Shown here one piece after another: positions 14,075 through 19,838 of a stretch of 19,838 nt of DNA. Position numbers and translations under genes: made by a program. Location: NCBI GenBank assembly GCA_010015675.1, contig ML977002.1:645976-665813 (forward strand), read 5' to 3'. Within the stretch, counting starts at the first letter, position 1; every line of letters starts with the position of its first letter. Origin of the DNA: Byssothecium circinans. Its lineage: Eukaryota; Ascomycota; Dothideomycetes; Pleosporales; Massarinaceae. The notes beneath the pieces are model-generated. The model saw only the letters and a list, made by a program, of their open reading frames with translations, had not been told where the DNA came from and did no database searches.

Positions 14075-15256
14075 GCTTACTCTTACCTTTACTTTTTACC
14101 TTACTTTTACGCTAGTAGACTTACTTAAGGCTTACTTAAGGCTTAGGCTTAGTAAGTACTAGTAGTTATAATTTAGTACTATTATAGCTAAATTACTCTA
14201 TCCCTACTCTACCCTACTTTTAGTAAGTATTATAAAAAGCCTATCTAGTTTCTACTTTATTATAACTTACTCTTATACTTATATTATCTAGGAGTCCTTC
14301 TTTTACTATATATTATTATGCGTATAGTTCTTACTTAGTTCTTACTTAGTTATATCTATATATCTCTTTCTACACTACTTACTTCCTTTAGTTATATCTT
14401 AGTTATAACTAAGTATAATAGCTTTAAGAAAGAAGTAAAAGCTTAAGAACTCTAATACCTATAAAAAGTATAATATGCTTAAGAAGTATCTTATAAGTAT
14501 TAGTATCTAAAAACCTATAAGTACTTTATAATTATTACTAAGTTATATCTAAGTTAATATTTAGTAGGATATAGATAGAGTATTTTATTAAGTTTTAAGA
14601 GAAAAGTTCTACTATACTATATTAAACCTTAGTAACCTAGACCTAGAGATATACCCTACTAATATAAAAATATAACCTAGCTATATCTAAGTTATAACTA
14701 AGTTCTAATAGTATCTAATAGCACTTTTATTAGTAAAGTAATATATAGAAAACGCCTATAAGATAACTTTTATACTAGTTAAGTATAGAGAGACTACTAT
14801 AAAGATAACTCTTATACTTATTTATAAAATATAATTTAGTTATAACTAGGATATAGCCTAGACTAATCTATATCTAGCCTACTATATCTATCTTATACGC
14901 TATTACTATAATATTAAAGATAGTAAGCTAGAGAATAAGTAGCATCTAGCTCTAGATAATATATATAATATTAATACTAAGATACTATTTAGTAAGGTCT
15001 TAGGTATAACTAGAATTATTACTAGACCCTTTAGACTACTAAAGAAGTATATAAAGAAGATATTACTAGCTATACTAAAGAAAGTAAACTTAGTATACTA
15101 TCTTAGTTATAACTTAGATATATCTAAGCTAATACTCTATAGAAAGCTAAAGATTTAAAGGGTAAAGTTAATCTTATTAAAGCCTATTATTAGTCTAGAG
15201 TAGTCCTTATAAAGAAAGAGAAGAATAAGATAGATATTATTAATTACTATAATAAC
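14075..15256. repeat. AT-rich, RIP-eroded repeat, left part
   Basis: At about 14075 the sequence switches from GC-balanced to strongly AT-rich, with TA steps everywhere and very few CA or TG steps. That is the pattern left by RIP, which turns CpA into TpA on both strands of repeated DNA. Words such as TTAGTTATAACTAAG recur. One frame (plus 14943-15158) stays open for 71 codons without an ATG and encodes a Lys/Leu/Ile-rich string, possibly a fossil of a coding region. The original element cannot be named from what remains. Confidence 0.75.
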
Positions 15257-15322
15257 TAACGTATTCTACTATTGAACCGCCTACACCATCAAACTACTTA
15301 TGATTCCTTAGTAACACTAACT
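15257..15322 (+). repeat. left terminal inverted repeat of the Fot1-like element
   Basis: 66 bp including the TA target dinucleotide. It pairs with 17055-17120; mismatches such as GAACC versus AAACT are all transitions, as RIP would produce in the two arms independently. Confidence 0.9.
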
Positions 15323-17037
15323 TACTTAACTGCATCATCATTATCGTCCGCATTACTATCTAAAAATATATACTAAGTACTAGCCTCTAACTTAGAAGAA
15401 CCCTCTTTATTAGCTTGACAAGTTCTCACATTATACCTAGTCTTACCGTAGTTGCCATAGCGCTAAACACCTAGTTATTATAGTTATCATACCTTACCCT
15501 TACCCTCTACCCTCACCCTTTTATAGTTCTGAACTATTCCTAATAGTTTAGAACTATTCTAGTCTACTATAGGACTATACTCTATAGTACCACCCTTCTA
15601 AATATACTTACGCTTGCATGTTTTATACTTAGTTATTACCTTAAGTTGCTTTTTAAGGTCTTTAATGCGTAACTTTATAAGCGCAGTACTATGTAGTACT
15701 AACTTAGTACCTTTAATAAGCTATGAAAGCCTACCCTACGCCGTCCATGGTAATTAAGTAATAGAATTACGTATAAACTTTAACTAAAAGCTAAATTCAC
15801 GTGTATTACTTAGAGTCCTTAATAGCTATAGCGTCTCTAGTAGTAGGGGTCCTAGTAGGGTATATATACGCATATTAAGGTAATTAAGCACTACCTGCGC
15901 GTTTAGAGGGACTAGCCTTGTTACCTTAAAGGCCTTTTAATAGTTCTAAACTATAAATATGCTTAAAAACGCGTCTTTAAAGGCTGGTAGGAATGCTTCC
16001 TTATTAATATAAAAGACGCGCTGTTACGCTAAGCCCTAAACGATCTTAGAGTACTTACGCTTAAGCAGTGAGAATAATACTATATTAAGTAGCTAGAGGA
16101 TGTGTAACGAGTATAGTAGTATATAGAGCGTAAGGATCTTATTATCTTAATAATAATTCTTAAAATCTTAATTTAGGTAGCTTTTATAGCTATCTAAAAT
16201 CAGTAACTAATAGACGCTAATAGTTCTCGCCTTTATATGCGCGTTAAAGTGCTTTAACTACGCGAGACTAAGCTTATTAGTTATCTATCTATTCTCTAAG
16301 ACTAAGAGCTTCTAATTGCGTAGTATATTAGCTTCCTAGTACTATGAAGAGATGTAGACGCATCCTTTATATATAATAAATAGTAGGGTGAATATACTAT
16401 TTAAATATATACTCTAGATATCTGTTACCTACTCTTTATTACCTAGCTGAACTATTGTAGGCCTTGCTTGCTTCTCTAAGCTAGTAACTACTTTCATAGA
16501 GCTAATAATACCTATCTAAAAGCTAGTTTTATTAAAGTTATATATATTATTATCATGTACGCCATACTTTACTTTAGTGTCCTATATAAGCTTAAACTAC
16601 GCGCTAACTACTTTAGGATCTTCCTACTTTACCCTCTAATAGTCCTTTAAATAGTTCTAAACTATTTATAACTATTCTAAATAGTTTATAAACTATACTA
16701 CCTAGTTAATGCCTACGTTCTTACCACCCTGCTTACGCAACAGTTTATTCACTATATCTAATACTTCACCTAACGTAGGCGTGAATCCTCATGAATTAAG
16801 GTTAAGGATGTATTAGATAAGTATCTCCTACTTAGTTAGAGATAGTTTTAAATAGTTTAGTACTATTTCTAGTTAAAAAGGTATTCCTCTAGCGCGTTTA
16901 GTAAGGACACGAGGCTTAACGTTAAAGGCTACAGCAGCGCTTTAATAGCTTTCAAATTAGCCTCTATTATATGCGTCAAGGGCAAGCTGTAGTCTGCCTT
17001 CGTATTGCAGTCGTTCAGACCTTTGTTGTTGAGGCAT
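15322..17037 (-). pseudogene. Fot1/pogo DDE transposase, inactivated by RIP
   Basis: Translating from ATG 17037 keeps one frame for 572 codons to TAA 15322 with no indel, but with about 44 internal stops by my count (mostly TAG and TAA where Trp or Gln is expected, one TGA). Recognisable blocks in order: N-terminal MPQQQRSERLQYEGRLQLAL and a helix-turn-helix segment (AFNVKPRVLTKRARGIP); GFTPTLGEV; YGVHDNNIYNFNKTSF, where the first catalytic Asp of the usual FDETGF is Asn; VVTSLEKQARPTIVQLGNKE; LLILDS with the second Asp kept; HIL then LLNI, where the third acidic residue is Asn; AFLPAFKDAF; GLVPF-like RLVPLN; and a C-terminal Cys-type knuckle whose Cys codons became Tyr (YGNYGKTRYN). D to N, E to K, G to S and C to Y are all the G-to-A changes RIP makes. 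The first about 26 codons are almost untouched. Confidence 0.92.
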
Positions 17038-17054
17038 TTTCGCGTTGAAGATGG

Positions 17055-17120
17055 AGTTAGTGTTGCCAAGGAATCATAAGCAGTTTAATAGTGTGGGCAG
17101 TTTAATAGTAGAATACGTTA
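17055..17120 (-). repeat. right terminal inverted repeat of the Fot1-like element
   Basis: The reverse complement of this 66-bp segment begins TAACGTATTCTACTATT and matches the left arm. It lies just upstream of the transposase ATG at 17037. This arm keeps some CA and TG steps (for example TTGGCAAC) that are TA in the left arm, so it is less mutated. Confidence 0.9.
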
Positions 17121-19838
17121 CTCTTTAAATAAGAGTAAGTTATAACTAAATTATAACTAGATTATATCTTAACTAACTCTAATAGTTAAGTGTTACTTTA
17201 ATTTTTAAAATAATACTACATACATAGTAATATATATATTTAAGCTTAAGAACTAGGAGTAGGTTAAGTAATATCTTAGTTATAACTAAGCTACTACTAG
17301 GTAGTAATAACTCTAACTAAAGTAAGACTAATAATAAAGACTATAATAAAGATAGACCTATAAATACTATAGATTAGGTATAAGTAATATAGGATCTATA
17401 AGTATAGTTAGAAGATAAGGCTATTAGGTAATAATTTAGTTATAACTTAGTTATAACTTAGCTAATTATTTATAGCCTTACTAAGTAGTATTATTATACT
17501 TTAATAAAAAATAGTAGTAATATAGTTATAACGTAGAAGGAACCTAGCTCTTCTAATTATAATAAATTTAACTAGATTAAGGCTTATTACCTTACTAAGA
17601 GGGAACTTAATAATATATCTCTAGATAATAAGCTTTTTATTATATAAGTACTATATTATATCTAAGTTATAACTATACTAATACTATATAGTAATAAGTA
17701 AAACTACTTTATATTTATAAAGGATAGCTTACGTAATCTCTTTAATAAGATAGGTTATTATATTATATTAGTACTAAGTTATAACTTAGCTATTTCTATA
17801 CTAACTCTACTTATAGTAATAAGTTTAGCTATTATATCTATAAGGATAGTAATAAGAAGATTATAATTAACTATAATATACTATATATGCTACGTCTTAA
17901 CTAGGTTATAATTATACTAATATATTATAGAAATAAGTAGAGTAAGTTTATCTATAATAATAAATATAATAAGATTAACTATAATAGGCGTAGTAATCTA
18001 CTATAAGTTAAACTTTAGTATTATTACTACTCTATTATAACTTAGCTTATACTATATAAGAACTCTCTTAATAAAAGGGTTTATAAGTAGGAAGATATAT
18101 ATAAGATTAAGTATAATAGTAATAAGAGACAAGTAGATAGCTTATATATATACTTAGTAATAACTATATTATAACTAAGCTAATACTTTATAAGCCTAAT
18201 ACTTTAGTCTACTCCTTTTTAGATTCTAAAGCTAAGGATACTAAACCTTTACCTATAAAGGGTATTATATCTAAGACTTATCTTAGGTTAATTCTCTTAC
18301 TAAGCTACTAGATACTACTAAGTCTCTAGTTAGTTACTACTTACCTAAACCTTAACCTCTTAAGGCTACTAGACTAGTAACCTTTAAGGGCTCTATAATT
18401 AACTTACTTACTATTAGTCCTACCTTAGATCTATCTAAGTAGTAACTTAGTTCTCCTTCTAGACTTATTACTCTTAAGTTATAAAATAGCCTCTAATCTA
18501 TATAAGGTAAACTTAGACTAGTTACTAACCTATCTTTTAGAACTATTACTACTAAGTTAGAACTTAGTTCTAACTCTATATAGCTACTTAACCTTATAGT
18601 ATAGGAAGAGTTATAAGTATATTTTATTTATTCTTTTTTAATATAGCTAAGTTATTACTAAGTTATATCTAGGTCTATTACCTTTATAGTATTTCCCTCT
18701 ACTAGTTTACGCTATAATATACGTAGTGATATATATAATATTCTAGATTCTCTACTACTATCTTAATTTAGAAGATGCTAAGTTATAACTTAGCTTAGAT
18801 ATATTAGTCTACCTTTAAGCTTTCCTTAGCTCTAACTTTATAGCGTTTTATTAGTAGCTACTTAGTTCGGACTTAGTTATAACTCTTTAGTAATTAGCTA
18901 TCTCCCTTAGGCTTTTCTTACTCTTATAGTTATAGTATTTACTTAGTATCTACTTAGTTTAGACTTAGTATTAACTTAGTTCTAACTCTTTAGTAGACCT
19001 AGATAGTATCTACTAAGGTAGTATTAATAGTATTCTCTCTTTATTATATAGACTTAATTTAGTTATAACTTAGATACTACGTTTTACCTTTTTTTTCTAT
19101 GTAGCTAACTATAGTGTTTTCTAGTATTTTTCTAGTACTAGGTAATAACTAAGTTATAACCTAGTATTACCTTTTCTAGTATTACTTTTTCTTTAGGTTC
19201 TAATAACTATAACCTTATAACCTATAACTATTAGAGTAAATATATAAGTTAACCTAACTATTATAATTAACTAATTATAATAAGCTAATAACTAGTTATT
19301 TAATAAATAATCAGATAGCAAGCCTATATTAGGAAATAGATATACCCTGTTTAAGTAATCTAGGCCTCGCGTATAGTTCTACGCTACGCTTAAACTAGTA
19401 ATTAACCTTAACGTCTGCTATAAAAGGCCCTCCCTTTACTATTATTTTCCTTTTTTTTTGTAAAATAGTAAGCTTAATAGCTTATTTAATAAGCTAAGAT
19501 ATTTCTATGTTATAGTTTAGGCTTTTCTCTATAACATATTAAAATTTGGTATAAATTAGTTGACTAGTTATTTTACTATAACAAGTTAAAAACAACAACC
19601 TTTTGATTTCTAGTACTTTAGTACAACTGCTTTGTACTAGGTACTTAGTAATCATAAAAATTACACTATATTCTTGATATTATATTTTAGTGTATATTAC
19701 ACTCATTTAGAAGAATTTTTATTTTTCTATTAGTTTTTAGTTTATATAGAGGCTAAGTACCTCTACTTTGTACCTAAGTACTTACTAAACTATTTCTAGT
19801 TAGTAAGATACTTATTTAATATATGTACTTATTTTAGG
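17121..19838. repeat. AT-rich, RIP-eroded repeat, right part, running off the window
   Basis: Same composition as the block left of the transposon: TA-rich, CA/TG-poor, riddled with stops in all frames, with many copies of GTTATAAC (about a dozen on this side). A degenerate set of units about 114-125 bp apart lies at 17690-17990. From about 19380 the sequence changes character: TATAAAAGG at 19419, poly-pyrimidine tracts, and after 19600 a fully AT stretch with short direct repeats. I cannot name the original elements; an LTR retrotransposon at the right end is possible. Confidence 0.7.
19419..19427 (+). promoter_or_regulatory. TATA-box-like TATAAAAGG, possible LTR promoter remnant
   Basis: A canonical TATAAAAGG followed by a pyrimidine-rich segment lies in a less eroded patch (19360-19450) that still contains CG and GC steps. 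This layout resembles the promoter part of a retrotransposon LTR, but no LTR ends, primer-binding site or partner LTR could be found in the window. Confidence 0.25.

Larger units (their letters stand above)
15257..17120 (-). mobile_element. RIP-inactivated Fot1/pogo-type DNA transposon (Tc1-mariner superfamily)
   Basis: The element proper is 15259-17118 (1860 bp), flanked on both sides by TA (15257-15258 and 17119-17120), the target duplication of Tc1/mariner/pogo elements. The 66-bp terminal inverted repeats begin ACGTATTCTACTATT and differ from each other only by transitions. The single large frame, on the minus strand, runs from ATG 17037 to TAA 15322 and matches fungal DDE transposases along its whole length. 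Size, ends, target site and coding layout agree with Fot1-like elements of filamentous fungi. It is inserted in another eroded repeat, whose palindrome motif it lacks. It cannot be autonomous. Confidence 0.9.

Noticed and set aside
14075..19838. Possible centromere, telomere or mitochondrial insertion because of the extreme AT content
   Set aside because: No TTAGGG arrays, no mitochondrial genes, and the CA/TG depletion with a recognisable mutated transposon is better explained by RIP.

Overview
The window looks like nuclear DNA of a filamentous ascomycete (Pezizomycotina). The genes carry many short introns of mostly 45-145 nt with GT donors and AG acceptors, and most have a CTAAC/CTGAC-type branch site. 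Their products are fungal-type proteins, and the right third is AT-rich DNA with the marks of repeat-induced point mutation (RIP). A Dothideomycete is my best guess from the mix of gene-rich blocks and RIP-eroded AT blocks, but this is inference only.

Layout, left to right. Bases 3-140 hold the last 45 codons of an unidentified plus-strand gene, followed by about 850 bp of convergent 3' flank. HSE1 (994-3091, minus, 4 exons, 617 aa) encodes the STAM-like subunit of ESCRT-0. A PAK-family kinase of the Ste20 type (4203-7177, minus, 6 exons, about 893 aa) follows. From 7178 to 11495 there is a long stretch with no convincing gene; it holds the kinase promoter, microsatellites, AT-rich islands and one possible gene remnant around 8.7-9.1 kb. 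A LaeA-like/TAM-type SAM methyltransferase (11496-13141, minus, 8 exons, 363 aa) comes next. After a low-complexity spacer, base composition changes sharply near 14.07 kb into an AT block that runs to the window end.

Inside the AT block lies a full-length Fot1/pogo-type DNA transposon (15257-17120). It has 66-bp terminal inverted repeats, TA target duplication and a DDE transposase frame with no detectable indel but about 44 in-frame stops, the expected outcome of RIP. It sits in an older eroded repeat marked by many copies of the palindrome GTTATAAC, which is absent from the transposon itself.

The three intact genes all lie on the minus strand but have unrelated roles: endosomal sorting, Cdc42-dependent polarity and MAPK signalling, and a probable regulatory or secondary-metabolism methyltransferase. 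I see no operon-like or cluster logic. No tRNA, rRNA or CRISPR array was seen. I did not find a clearly new system. The most useful observations are the spliced C-terminus of the kinase, the Vps23-binding-type motifs in the Hse1 tail, the methyltransferase gene model with two tiny exons, and the nested repeat history of the AT block.
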